This document shows, in pieces, positions 27,601 through 35,036 of a DNA stretch of 64,000 bases. The notes below the pieces were generated by a model. The model searched no databases. It saw only the letters and a list, made by a program, of their open reading frames with translations, and was not told the DNA's origin. A program made the translations under genes and the position numbers. How positions within the stretch are numbered: the stretch's first letter is position 1; the number at the start of each line of letters is the position of its first letter. Source of the stretch: an uncultured Corynebacterium sp. (GTDB lineage: Bacteria > Actinomycetota > Actinomycetes > Mycobacteriales > Mycobacteriaceae); contig CAMIPB010000012.1 in NCBI GenBank assembly GCA_946223355.1, positions 1 through 64,000 of the forward strand. The letters are read 5' to 3'.

Positions 27601-27730
27601 CGCTGCCCGCTACGCCTTCGATCCACCATTTACCGCTGCTAGGAAGTTCAAAATCCCACGCCCTGGGGGAAGCTTGTTCTTGATTTCGGGAGAGCTTGAC
27701 GCGGGGCTGCGAAGGCATAGAAAGAGTCAT
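24599..27730 (-). CDS. adnA: AdnA-like helicase-nuclease subunit, Walker A lysine missing
   Basis: A 1043-residue partner of AdnB. The N-terminal UvrD-like motor has GVAGSGVTSL at residues 39-48: the Walker A lysine is Val 45. Motif II reads VIVDDAQLLDP and motif III GDREQAVFGFRGA. The C-terminal RecB-family nuclease keeps RGRADELQ, ILDLKTG and QLKAYQLAL. Cysteines for an iron-sulfur cluster are present: TCPMQ before the nuclease and CDFCSFKTSC at the end. A dead AdnA motor with a live nuclease would suit a complex driven by AdnB. It starts 3 bases after the TIGR02569 gene. Confidence 0.9.
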   Translation of the reverse strand: MTLSMPSQPRVKLSRNQEQASPRAWDFELPSSGKWWIEGVAGSGVTSLVADIVVQKISQGADPSGILVVSPDKESGARLRREIINSFNLAAGADSYSSKETLVRSVHSLAFALLRMESDDEIRMLTGAEQDAAFRDMLTQHAHHAQTAPESQQIWPEWIRPALGYVGFARALRDFLLRAVERQQSPESLIALGTEHDRPMWVAAGHFLREYEQTMRLAGTHQYSAPELLNLVLEKDLDTLVEERWHTVIVDDAQLLDPMSGQLLRVLVEHAELAVVAGDREQAVFGFRGANEDFFLDFSKQVASSNRISLETPRRGTDSSREITIATSAHAHLSYVADVVRRRHLIDHVAWKDIAVIVRDMAQIGRMRRALLAAGVPVAINPTDVVLAEQRIVANLLLALKAVDEGISQLTSSELDELITGPVGGADPVSLRRLLRGLRRWAPEQRAVDTLKQVLERPDGVHQELEDVLTEREFAVLNRTVHVLTAGREAIAADVENEQVLWAVWDATNLSTRLQTAALRGGATGSQADRDLDAVMTLFDAFGDLAERRADYSLKTTIEYITSQELPTGVRDRRLSAPDAVSILTAHGTVGREWDTVIVAGVQEGSWPSLGETGSLFGQEDLLDLLDHDIDPDIPVSHAADRLKEERRLFNVACTRHRTKLVVTTVETDDGDDVLEPSRFIEEAARLWNVEPQTVNLEDPAAVDSVDGAGTEEVSVRLLSAPAFIGRLRAIVCSTESSEVDKKQAARQLARMAQAGVPGADPDQWWSARETAAQRERPGRTSLSPSRIESLGTCPMQAVLSDAAEEKPEDIKLPTGNLAHVYYEALGRGVDRELARAEVLEAYEEILTTPQWKRAREIAEFERILDNTERFHAKYAADGQAAGFEVSIDVEVADGIRIRGRADELQRVGDKIRILDLKTGYKMPNNDSMIDHPQLKAYQLALRHGQITESPTQDGDVIVVQGDGVPIEDATLMYAGAKTKKLGERTQVALDGEKLDEFAQQLPALLEHTRSPQLIAIKGKNCDFCSFKTSCPVQPEGQLTTND

Positions 27731-27733
27731 GCC

Positions 27734-28561
27734 TTACATTGTGGCACCTGCCTGAGACATAAGCAGGGATTCCACCCGCTCGATGCTCGAACGCATGTGC
27801 GCCTTGGAGCCTGGGTGCAGGTCATTTACGTGCCGTCGATAGGCTACTGAGCGCAAAAGAAGCTGGTCAAAATGCTCAATAAAATTAAAGCGCTGGCAGA
27901 CCGCATCATCAACAGCACCGTGGATAAGGCCGTCAACGATAGCTAAGGCTGCGGAGTATCCGCGGGGACGCAGGTGTGCGGTAGGCATAATTGTGGTTAT
28001 CACTGGAGCCTGCGATCCGCTGTACAGAGTGGAGGCAACCATGTCGGCATGCCCCACCACAAGTTGCGCAGGATTAACCGGCAGCTCCCGGTAGGCTTCT
28101 CCGGTCTCCTCCCAAGCGAGTTGTTCAGCGCGAGCAAACACATCCGTGCGCGTCGCGGCATTTCCCGCATTGGGCAAAGAGACGCGAGCATCCTCCAATG
28201 CTTCCTCCACTCGCAACGCCAGCATCGCAGTTTCATCAATCCGCTTGGCCGGCTCCCCCGGAACGTAGGCGGATGCAAGCCAACCAGCTACGTTGTAACG
28301 ACCATCAGTTGAGCGTAATGGCTTGACCACACGCGCACCTTCCACGGTCAGCTTTTCTCGCACGCGCGCAGAAAACGCACCGAAGGTCCCGGTTTCAGAA
28401 AACACTGTATCGCCAATGAGCCAACCATTTGACCAGGCCGCCCCCAGTTGCTTCGGAGAGTTTCCTCGCATCGCCGCAGTGCTGGACGTCGTAAAGGCGG
28501 AAACAACATGCTGTGGAGGGATCTGGGACAATTCGCTTCCTTCGTTCTGGTACAAACTCAT
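27734..28561 (-). CDS. TIGR02569 family protein
   Basis: A 275-residue actinobacterial conserved protein matching the TIGR02569 family (Rv3205c type). Features: WSNGWLIGDTVFSE, VVKPLRSTDGRYNVAGWLASAYVPG, a LVVGHADMVASTLYSG segment resembling the catalytic loop of aminoglycoside phosphotransferase-like folds, and LRPRGYSAALAIVDGL. It is the first gene of the operon with adnA, adnB, the K+ channel and uvrD2. No activity is established, and kinase activity would be speculation. Confidence 0.75.
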   Translation of the reverse strand: MSLYQNEGSELSQIPPQHVVSAFTTSSTAAMRGNSPKQLGAAWSNGWLIGDTVFSETGTFGAFSARVREKLTVEGARVVKPLRSTDGRYNVAGWLASAYVPGEPAKRIDETAMLALRVEEALEDARVSLPNAGNAATRTDVFARAEQLAWEETGEAYRELPVNPAQLVVGHADMVASTLYSGSQAPVITTIMPTAHLRPRGYSAALAIVDGLIHGAVDDAVCQRFNFIEHFDQLLLRSVAYRRHVNDLHPGSKAHMRSSIERVESLLMSQAGATM

Positions 28562-28600
28562 TCGGTACTAATCGTATTCTTTACCTCAAGGCTATACACA

Positions 28601-28637
28601 ACCAAACCGAGCGAGACTAAACCGACCAAGCGAGAGT
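28601..28637 (-). repeat. Imperfect direct repeat upstream of the adnAB operon
   Basis: Two related blocks, AAACCGAGCGAGA and AAACCGACCAAGCGAGA, lie in tandem in the 95-base gap upstream of the TIGR02569 start. Near them is GCTATAC (28591-28597), which on the minus strand reads GTATAGC, a possible -10 element. A regulatory role is inferred. Confidence 0.3.
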
Positions 28638-28656
28638 TAACTAGTGATAGCTATAG

Positions 28657-29658
28657 CTAACGCGGCTGCTTGGGTGCGGCAGCGTCTTTAGTACCCGGAT
28701 TCGGGTATGGCCAAGGATTTGGCTCACAAGTATCTCCATTGTCTGGATAGACACCCTCGGGAGAAATCTTATGTAGTTCCTTGTTGGACAGTGAGAGCGT
28801 CTGCTGCATCATAACTGGAGCCAGGCCACCGTTTTGCGTGCATGGTTGGTGGTCTGCGTATCCAATTGCGTGCCCAAACTCATGGTTAATGAGGTACTGG
28901 CGGTAGTTTCCCAGATCGCCTTCGAATGGACTTGCACCACGTACCCAGCGTGATTCATTAATCACCACGGTCGAGGCACCAGTAATGGCGGTGTGACACG
29001 AGGTCTCCAAAGAAATGTGAGAACCACACAGCTGCGCCGTTGTATCTGCTGATGCCAAGCGGAACGTCGTGTCTGGGTTATCCTCAGGCTTAACGTGGAC
29101 GAACCTAAAGCGGTCTTCTTCAATCCAGCCTCGCGGGTCCGCAAGCGTGGCATCAATAATTGCCGCGAACGCGGTATCGCCACCGTAGCCCGCCGTGTTC
29201 ACACCATTTTCCACTTCCACGGCGTATCGCACAGTTTTCTCGGTCCCTTTGCCCGCCTCTTGGCCCGGCTTTCCGACGCTCCTGTATGTGCCCTCGCCCT
29301 TTTGGGTGAACTTGCCCCCCGGAGGAAGATCAAAAATAGACGAGTCTTTGTGTTCAGATTGGGCCGGATCTGGACCTACCGGTGACGGAGTCTCTGAGAC
29401 ATCTCCAGCCTGGTCATCTGCCCCTTCGTCCTCGCTGACGTTACCCACATCCCCTTCACGGGCAGCCGATGTGGCGGCGGCGGAGTTCGCCGCCGGATTT
29501 ACATCATCGCCCCGAACAACATCGACGAGCACCCACGCTGTAATAACAGTCAGTATGGGTATGGCAACAACACGCCACCAGCCAAATTCCGCGGCAAATT
29601 GTTGAATTGCTGCGGTGGCTGACCTCTGCTGGGTCGCCGGGCGATGCTTAGAGCTCAT
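28657..29658 (-). CDS. DUF3152 secreted/anchored metalloprotease-like protein
   Basis: A 333-residue protein with an N-terminal membrane anchor (about residues 33-50), an acidic, low-complexity spacer (about 55-110) and a DUF3152 domain. The zinc motif HEFGHAIGYADH (HExxHxxGxxxH, metzincin-like) is intact and the preceding strand INESRWVRGASPF matches the family. It corresponds to Rv3207c. It lies 11 bases after the DUF3107 gene, so they are probably co-transcribed. Its substrate in the cell envelope is unknown. Confidence 0.88.
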   Translation of the reverse strand: MSSKHRPATQQRSATAAIQQFAAEFGWWRVVAIPILTVITAWVLVDVVRGDDVNPAANSAAATSAAREGDVGNVSEDEGADDQAGDVSETPSPVGPDPAQSEHKDSSIFDLPPGGKFTQKGEGTYRSVGKPGQEAGKGTEKTVRYAVEVENGVNTAGYGGDTAFAAIIDATLADPRGWIEEDRFRFVHVKPEDNPDTTFRLASADTTAQLCGSHISLETSCHTAITGASTVVINESRWVRGASPFEGDLGNYRQYLINHEFGHAIGYADHQPCTQNGGLAPVMMQQTLSLSNKELHKISPEGVYPDNGDTCEPNPWPYPNPGTKDAAAPKQPR

Positions 29659-29669
29659 GGATAAAGAGG

Positions 29670-29900
29670 TTACCCCATGAACCCAACGCCATGAGTACGC
29701 ACTGCACCTACCTCAACGTAGACCACGCGCTCAGCGCGAATAATGTATTTACGGCCCTTTTCATCCTCAAGCTCGAAGAAGCCACCCTGCGTCAGATTCT
29801 CATTAATGCGCTGCGTCAACGACGCCTGATCCGTATCTTCATTGCTGACGGTGATTTGAAGCTCACGGGCGGTGTCTGCAAACCCAAACTTGATATCCAC
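29670..29900 (-). CDS. DUF3107 family protein
   Basis: A 76-residue protein of the DUF3107 family (Rv3208A / TB9.4 type), complete: DIKFGFADTARELQITV, GGFFELEDEKGRKYIIRAERVVYVEVG. GTG start at 29900. Upstream of the DUF3152 gene. The function is unknown. Confidence 0.9.
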   Translation of the reverse strand: MDIKFGFADTARELQITVSNEDTDQASLTQRINENLTQGGFFELEDEKGRKYIIRAERVVYVEVGAVRTHGVGFMG

Positions 29901-30010
29901 TGTAAAAATCCCTCTTCCTTAAAAGATCTGGTTTCTGGTTTTTAGTTTCTAGCCTTCTCGGTCTTCCATGATAGACCCCGCGCCTAGAACAAAAGCGTTA
30001 ATATCGAGGT

Positions 30011-31285
30011 GTGCCTGTTCCTACCGATTCTTCTTCGATGTCTAGTGCGTCTACCGCTGCACCTTCCTCGCCTTCCTTCATCTCGCTTGGAGTAGCGGCT
30101 GAAATTTGTGATGGGCTTAAGGATCAAGGCATTGAGAATACGTTTGCCATCCAGGAGTTAACCCTACCCATTGCACTGCGGGGCCATGACCTCATTGGCC
30201 AGGCACGCACTGGTATGGGAAAGACTTTAGCCTTTGGCGTTCCACTGTTGGATCGTGTTTTTGATGATGCGGACATCGAGGAATTAGATGGCACTCCTCG
30301 CGCACTGGTCATCGTTCCCACCCGTGAGCTTGCGTTACAAGTTGCGGATGATTTGATTGCCGCTTCTGTCTATACTCCCGTCGCGGTCACTGCAATTTAC
30401 GGTGGAACGCCGTATGAGGATCAAGTGGCAGAATTGCAATCTGGCGTTGACGCCATCGTCGGAACGCCCGGACGCCTTATTGATTTGCACAACCAAGGGC
30501 ATCTCACCCTAGACCGGGTAGCCATTTTGGTGCTGGATGAAGCCGATGAAATGCTGGATATGGGGTTTTTGCCGGACATTGAAAAGCTGTTCGCAGCAGT
30601 TCATGCACAGTCAACATCAGTAGCCAAACCTGCATCCGCTGATAAGCAACGTCGCATCCAAACTCTGTTGTTTTCTGCAACAATGCCAGGCCCCATTCTG
30701 AGCTTGGCCCGTTCCATGATGAACAAGCCGCTACATATTCGCGCAGAGGTCCCAGGAGCTGCACAAACGCACACAAAGACAGAGAAGATTACTCTCTTAA
30801 GCCACAAGATGGACAAAATTCCTGTCATTGAAAAGGTGCTCCGTAGCCCACTGTGCGAACGCACCATCATCTTCACGCGCACCAAACGTAGTGCTGCCGA
30901 GGTAGCCGACGATGTGCACAAGATGGGATTCAAAACGAGTGCAGTACACGGCAACTTGAACCAGGCACAGCGGGAAAAGGCGCTCAATGCCTTCCGCAGC
31001 GGTAAGGCAAATGTGCTGGTGGCCACTGACGTGGCTGCGCGTGGAATTGACATTGATGACGTCACGCACGTTATCAACTATCAAGTTCCGGATGATCCCA
31101 TGAGTTTTGTGCACCGCATCGGCCGTACTGGCCGTGCTGGACGCACTGGAACTGCCGTGACGTTGGTTGGCTACGACGAACTAGGAAAATGGCGAATCAT
31201 CAATGACGAATTAAGCCTTGACCTGCCACAACCACCACAGTGGTTTTCAAACTCGCAGGAATTAGCACACGCGCTACACTATTAG
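30011..31285 (+). CDS. DEAD-box RNA helicase (RhlE-like)
   Basis: A 424-residue DEAD-box ATPase that remodels RNA. It shows the Q motif (FAIQELTLPIAL), motif I ARTGMGKT, Ia PTRELALQ, II VLDEADEM (a DEAD box), III FSATMPGP, and C-terminal motifs IIFTRTKR, VATDVAARGIDI and HRIGRTGRAGRTG. It has no long C-terminal extension. It corresponds to Rv3211. GTG 30011 or ATG 30038 could be the start. The next gene begins 4 bases after its stop, so the two are co-transcribed. Confidence 0.92.
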   Translation: MPVPTDSSSMSSASTAAPSSPSFISLGVAAEICDGLKDQGIENTFAIQELTLPIALRGHDLIGQARTGMGKTLAFGVPLLDRVFDDADIEELDGTPRALVIVPTRELALQVADDLIAASVYTPVAVTAIYGGTPYEDQVAELQSGVDAIVGTPGRLIDLHNQGHLTLDRVAILVLDEADEMLDMGFLPDIEKLFAAVHAQSTSVAKPASADKQRRIQTLLFSATMPGPILSLARSMMNKPLHIRAEVPGAAQTHTKTEKITLLSHKMDKIPVIEKVLRSPLCERTIIFTRTKRSAAEVADDVHKMGFKTSAVHGNLNQAQREKALNAFRSGKANVLVATDVAARGIDIDDVTHVINYQVPDDPMSFVHRIGRTGRAGRTGTAVTLVGYDELGKWRIINDELSLDLPQPPQWFSNSQELAHALHY

Positions 31286-31289
31286 CATC

Positions 31290-32519
31290 ATGAAAAGCAC
31301 AATTTTACGAGCCACCCGCAGCGACTATATCGCAACTGGGGTGATAACAACTCTAAGCCTTCTAGCTGTTTTCGGAGTCTGGATTACCTCCGATATTCGA
31401 GAAGTTGAATATTCACCAGCACAAAAGGCTTATGACAATAGCCAGGTAATAAATGTGCTTTATGAGCATCCCCAGGAGAAATTCCACCTTCCAATTGTCG
31501 AGCTTGCTGGAGTCCACCGTCCTCTAACCTCAGGAAACCTCCTCATTGCACCGGAAGAAAATGGGGTCAGAGCGGTTGATCATACAGGCCAAGATGTGTG
31601 GAGCTATAAACGTTCCGATGCAAAACTGTGCTCTCTCGGAACCGCATGGAATAAGGTTATCGCTACCTTTGAGACTGGCGTCGGGTGCGGTGACGTTGTC
31701 GCACTACACGCTGCGAGCGGCAGATACGCTGATACACGTTCTGCCAACAATTCGGCGGAAGTAGCTTCCGTTGGTTCTAACGATCGGGTAGGAACCGTTT
31801 CTTCAGAGAGAGTCGAGTTATGGCGTTCCGATCTAGTTCGTACTGTTGAATATGGTGAAGTGGAAGCAAAACAGGAAGGTGACTTCCAGGCTAACGAGGA
31901 GTGCACAATCAACTCAGCGCTCACTCGCACAGAGCTGTTAGCGGTATTGGAAACGTGCCCCGGCGACACAGATAAGTCTTGGCTCCGCCTCCAAAAGGTC
32001 ACTCCGGAGGACTCACGGAAGCCGGAAGTTGAAAAAGATATACCGATAGACAGTGCTGGGGCTAGATTAATTGCTGTTTCACAAGATGCCGCTGCTGTTT
32101 TCATTCCGGACGATAGCCCTAGAATTGAGTCTTACAACAAGCAGGGCCAAAAAGTCTCCTCAACTCGAGTTACTGCTTCACAATCAATTGCTCAAGCTTC
32201 GACCCCCTACGCGCCAGCAACTGCAGATCTACCCCACCATATGACTTGGTTTGATGGAGAGCGTCTCTATCTTCTAAATCCTGCTTCCTTGGAAGTTGAA
32301 CACATTATAGAGGAAGCTATCGGCACCGGAATCGCTATGGGCAATAAACTTGTCGTTCCCACCAAGAAGGGAATCTCGGAATTTGATTGGAATAACGGAA
32401 AAATTTTGCGGACCGTGTCAATCGACAGAGGGCACTACTCCGGTTCTGTCCATCTTCAGCGAGTCGGACTGATTCTCGCGGAAAAACGTGGGAACGAGAT
32501 AGTTGCCCTAGGCAAATAG
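31290..32519 (+). CDS. Membrane-anchored beta-propeller protein (Rv3212-like)
   Basis: A 409-residue protein with one N-terminal membrane helix (about residues 16-36) and an extracellular PQQ-like beta-propeller: repeated blades such as GVRAVDHTGQDVWSY and GISEFDWNNGKILRTV. Cysteines at CSLG, GCGDV, ECTI and TCPGD may form disulfides. No catalytic motif is visible, so a scaffold or sensor role is most likely. It is in an operon with the DEAD-box helicase, the same pair as Rv3211-Rv3212. Confidence 0.8.
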   Translation: MKSTILRATRSDYIATGVITTLSLLAVFGVWITSDIREVEYSPAQKAYDNSQVINVLYEHPQEKFHLPIVELAGVHRPLTSGNLLIAPEENGVRAVDHTGQDVWSYKRSDAKLCSLGTAWNKVIATFETGVGCGDVVALHAASGRYADTRSANNSAEVASVGSNDRVGTVSSERVELWRSDLVRTVEYGEVEAKQEGDFQANEECTINSALTRTELLAVLETCPGDTDKSWLRLQKVTPEDSRKPEVEKDIPIDSAGARLIAVSQDAAAVFIPDDSPRIESYNKQGQKVSSTRVTASQSIAQASTPYAPATADLPHHMTWFDGERLYLLNPASLEVEHIIEEAIGTGIAMGNKLVVPTKKGISEFDWNNGKILRTVSIDRGHYSGSVHLQRVGLILAEKRGNEIVALGK

Positions 32520-32570
32520 ATAAGACTCTGCCCTCAACAAAACACCCCCCTTCTACTGGGACGCTACTGT

Positions 32571-32987
32571 CTAGTAGTTAAGACGCAACCACTGCACTGA
32601 TGCTGGAGCAACCAGCAGCAAGTAGAGCACAGCGAGCGCCGAGAACAATACTGCGATTCCTAGGGCGATTGCGCCGCCAGACATCATTTGGAAGGAACTG
32701 GCGGCCAAGATAAATTGCACTAAAACGATTGCCCCACGCCCCCAGCGCGCCCCTTTTAGAAGGCCAATGGATGCAGCGATAACAAAGCCAAAAACCAGGG
32801 TAATGAAGACCGCCGTGCCAGTTCCCACCCATTGAGAGCTTGAAGCGTCAGAGAGCACATCCGGCGCCTTGCCGTCCACAAGGTCCTTGTAGACGAGAAA
32901 CAAGCCAAAGCCAATTGCAGCAAGTGATTGCACAATAGCGATGGCGGCGGCGATAACGATGGTCTGCGGTGCTTCTGGCTTATTCAC
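32571..32987 (-). CDS. Small four-helix membrane protein
   Basis: A 138-residue protein with four predicted membrane helices (about residues 9-31, 54-74, 80-100 and 104-127) and short termini. I do not recognise a family motif; it resembles small actinobacterial membrane proteins of unknown function. It is convergent with the propeller gene, with 51 bases between stops. Confidence 0.7.
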   Translation of the reverse strand: MNKPEAPQTIVIAAAIAIVQSLAAIGFGLFLVYKDLVDGKAPDVLSDASSSQWVGTGTAVFITLVFGFVIAASIGLLKGARWGRGAIVLVQFILAASSFQMMSGGAIALGIAVLFSALAVLYLLLVAPASVQWLRLNY

Positions 32988-33546
32988 AAGAAATGAGTCT
33001 ATCCCACAGGCGGTCTAGTTTTGAATCACAAGCGAGCCAGATTCCGCAAATGGTGCGCTTCCACAGTCCCCCATCGCGGTTACCTGCTGGCAAACTCTGG
33101 GTTAAGGTCACCTGTGCGATTTGACCTACCGAACAAAACCACTCCCTTAAGGTTAATCTCATGTTGCCAGGTAGACTGCACAATGAGAGAGAAATTAATC
33201 CTGTGAACGCCTTCAGTTACGGACATTGATTCAGTTAACTCTTGTGATCTTTCCCACTTTTAGGACTCTACCCCTAGCGCGAACCTTATAAACGTGTCAT
33301 GATGCTCAAGTAGCAAAAAACAACAGATTGGTTAACCAGTCTGGAACTCTAGGAAAACCTAGAGTAAACGCCACGTAAACCATAGGCGGCGAGACGCACC
33401 ACCCCGGAGCGCCCGCAGACCGGCCGTGGCTACCACATCAACTTTTGTGCGGTTGTTCTTTCGAGCTATCACGAGCCGTGATTTTTCGTTTGTGCTTTTC
33501 GTACGTGTATTTTTCATTGTCAAAATTTTGTTAGGAGATATCAATC
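32988..33546 (+). other. 559-base non-coding region: promoter and long leader of whiB1
   Basis: No convincing gene on either strand. It holds the promoters of the divergent 4-TM gene and of whiB1. A perfect hairpin (33346-33365) and the palindrome GGTTAACC (33330-33337) lie about 180-200 bases upstream of the whiB1 ATG. TGTGA at 33243 with a weak second half might be a CRP/GlxR-type half site. The last 100 bases are AT-rich and lead into AGGAG, 9 bases before the ATG. Confidence 0.6.
33346..33365 (+). repeat. Perfect hairpin in the whiB1 upstream region
   Basis: ACTCTAGG, loop AAAA, CCTAGAGT: an 8-bp perfect stem with a 4-base loop. There is no T run after it, so it is more likely a leader structure or an operator than a terminator. 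Confidence 0.5.
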
Positions 33547-33813
33547 ATGGATTGGCGCCACGAAGCAGTATGCCGAGATGAAGACCCAGAGCTGTTCTTC
33601 CCAGTCGGAAATTCCGGCCCAGCTCTCACCCAAATTGCAAAGGCCAAGATGGTCTGCAACCGTTGCCCTGTAGCTTCCCAGTGCTTGACCTGGGCCATCG
33701 AGTCTGGCCAGGATGCAGGCGTCTGGGGCGGCTTGGCCGAAGAAGAGCGCCGCGCTTGGAAGCGTAAGCTGAACCGCACCCGTGGCCGCGGCCGCGCACG
33801 CGTCACTGTTTAG
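33547..33813 (+). CDS. whiB1: WhiB1/WhcE-type iron-sulfur transcription regulator
   Basis: An 88-residue Wbl protein that binds a [4Fe-4S] cluster and the primary sigma factor. The four cluster cysteines are C9, C37, C40 and C46 (AVCRDED, MVCNRCPVASQC), followed by the GVWGG turn and an Arg-rich DNA-binding tail (RKLNRTRGRGRAR). It corresponds to WhiB1 of M. tuberculosis and, by position beside sigH-rshA, to WhcE of C. glutamicum, which is linked to oxidative and heat stress. A strong AGGAG precedes the ATG. Confidence 0.93.
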   Translation: MDWRHEAVCRDEDPELFFPVGNSGPALTQIAKAKMVCNRCPVASQCLTWAIESGQDAGVWGGLAEEERRAWKRKLNRTRGRGRARVTV

Positions 33814-33901
33814 TTCCCCACCAGATTTTCGCTTCCCTACGGGCTCGCGCTACAGTAAGTACAGTTCAATTTTTAATGTCTCACTTTTAAAGGAGAATGC
33901 G

Positions 33902-33979
33902 ATGAGCAAGCGTGGACGTAAGCGCAAGGATCGCCGCAAGAAGGCTGCTAACCACGGTAAGCGCCCTAACGGTGGCTAA
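33902..33979 (+). CDS. 50S ribosomal protein bL37
   Basis: A 25-residue very basic protein, MSKRGRKRKDRRKKAANHG followed by KRPNGG, matching the small actinobacterial ribosomal protein bL37 seen in mycobacterial large subunits. AAAGGAG (33890-33896) sits just before the ATG. It lies between whiB1 and rshA-sigH, the same position as in mycobacteria. Its small size means automated gene calling can miss it. Confidence 0.9.
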   Translation: MSKRGRKRKDRRKKAANHGKRPNGG

Positions 33980-34005
33980 TTGCTGCAATACCTAGCAAAT
34001 GACAA

Positions 34006-34036
34006 AGCCTCGGTTCACATCTCGTGAACCGAGGCT
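34006..34036. terminator. Hairpin terminator between bL37 and rshA
   Basis: AGCCTCGGTTCAC and GTGAACCGAGGCT form a perfect 13-bp stem with a 5-base loop between convergent genes. The T tracts on both sides are short, so it may act in both directions, perhaps partly with Rho. Confidence 0.75.
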
Positions 34037-34064
34037 CATTTGCTTTCAGGACCTGGAAAAATTC

Positions 34065-34370
34065 CTACTCAAACTGGATTTCAGTACGCGAATAACGAAT
34101 TGACACTGTGATGCGTTCTCGCAAGGACTGCGGAGCGGCAGTCTGCTTGTCACAATTGCGCACGAGTTGACGGATTGTTTCCTCGCAATCAAGGCGCTCA
34201 TTACAGGTGTGACACTCGCACAACCGTTGGCGGATTTCCTGCTGGCGAGAAGCAGTAATGTCCTTATCCATGAGTTCGCAAAGCAGGCGTTGTACTTCCG
34301 CGTCGCTGCATCCACAGCAACCACCGTTGGCGCGCTCAGAACTGTGATTTCGTCCAGAAGTCGCGGTCAT
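34065..34370 (-). CDS. rshA: Anti-sigma factor RshA (ZAS-type) with a variant zinc motif
   Basis: A 101-residue redox-sensitive anti-sigma factor that should hold SigH inactive until thiol oxidation. The N terminus has a CCGC cluster (18-21), and the core has RLCECHTC (49-56). In mycobacterial RshA and streptomycete RsrA the motif is HxxxCxxC; here the His position is Arg 49 and extra Cys 51 and His 54 are present. The start abuts the sigH stop, with AAGGAGGG inside the end of sigH, so translation is coupled. Confidence 0.88.
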   Translation of the reverse strand: MTATSGRNHSSERANGGCCGCSDAEVQRLLCELMDKDITASRQQEIRQRLCECHTCNERLDCEETIRQLVRNCDKQTAAPQSLRERITVSIRYSRTEIQFE

Positions 34371-35024
34371 TTAACGTCCCTCCTTCGGGGAATCTTCAGT
34401 CATGTCGGGATGGTTTAACCCAATGCCTTGTTCGCGTGCTACTTCCTTCAACGCAGAACGCAGAAGTTTTCTTCCCCGGTGCAGGCGAGACATCACGGTT
34501 CCGAGCGGAGTATCCATAATTTCCGCAATTTCCTTATATGCCAATCCCACAACATCAGCGTAATAGACCACCATGCGGTAATCCTCGGGCAAATCATTCA
34601 TAGCCTGGGAAATAGTGGAATCAGGCATACCCTTCAAGGCGGCTACTTCTGCAGACTCTAAGCCCGTGGAATCATGTCCAGACGTGGTGTACAGCTGCCA
34701 ATCACTCAACTCTTCCGCAGGTGACTCCGTGGGACGGCGCTTCGCTTTACGGTACGAGTTGATGTAGGTATTGGTCATGATTCGGTACAACCAAGCTTTG
34801 AGGTTGGTGCCCTGCTTATAGGAATGAAAAGCAGAAAAGGCCTTTAAATAGGTTTCTTGCACCAAATCTTCCGCATCCTGCGGATTACGGGTCATCCGCA
34901 GGGCGCCACCGTAGAGCTGGTCCAGCAACGGCAAAGCTTGCTGCTCAAAGCTTTCTACAGTATCAGCGTCGTCAGCGGGAACGGCACTATAGCCACGTTC
35001 CGCTGCCTGAGTTGAATCAGTCAC
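34371..35024 (-). CDS. sigH: ECF sigma factor SigH
   Basis: An ECF sigma factor of 217 residues (group of SigH/SigR) that responds to disulfide and heat stress. Region 2 has LYGGALRMTRNPQDAEDLVQETY and AWLYRIMTNTYINSYRK; region 4 has NDLPEDYRMVVYYADVVGLAYKEIAEIMDTPLGTVMSRLHRGR in segments. It starts at GTG 35024. It is encoded directly before its anti-sigma factor RshA. Confidence 0.95.
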   Translation of the reverse strand: MTDSTQAAERGYSAVPADDADTVESFEQQALPLLDQLYGGALRMTRNPQDAEDLVQETYLKAFSAFHSYKQGTNLKAWLYRIMTNTYINSYRKAKRRPTESPAEELSDWQLYTTSGHDSTGLESAEVAALKGMPDSTISQAMNDLPEDYRMVVYYADVVGLAYKEIAEIMDTPLGTVMSRLHRGRKLLRSALKEVAREQGIGLNHPDMTEDSPKEGR

Positions 35025-35036
35025 AAATTGCCTTTC

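Noticed and set aside
33243..33258. Possible GlxR/CRP site TGTGATCTTTCCCACT upstream of whiB1
   Set aside because: Only the left half matches the TGTGA-N6-TCACA consensus; the right half is CCACT. Too weak to list as an operator.
33359..33544. 61-codon basic ORF on the minus strand in the whiB1 leader
   Set aside because: No RBS before its ATG codons (CTCC instead of purine-rich), no family recognised, and it is antisense to the leader of whiB1. Kept only as part of the note on the long leader.
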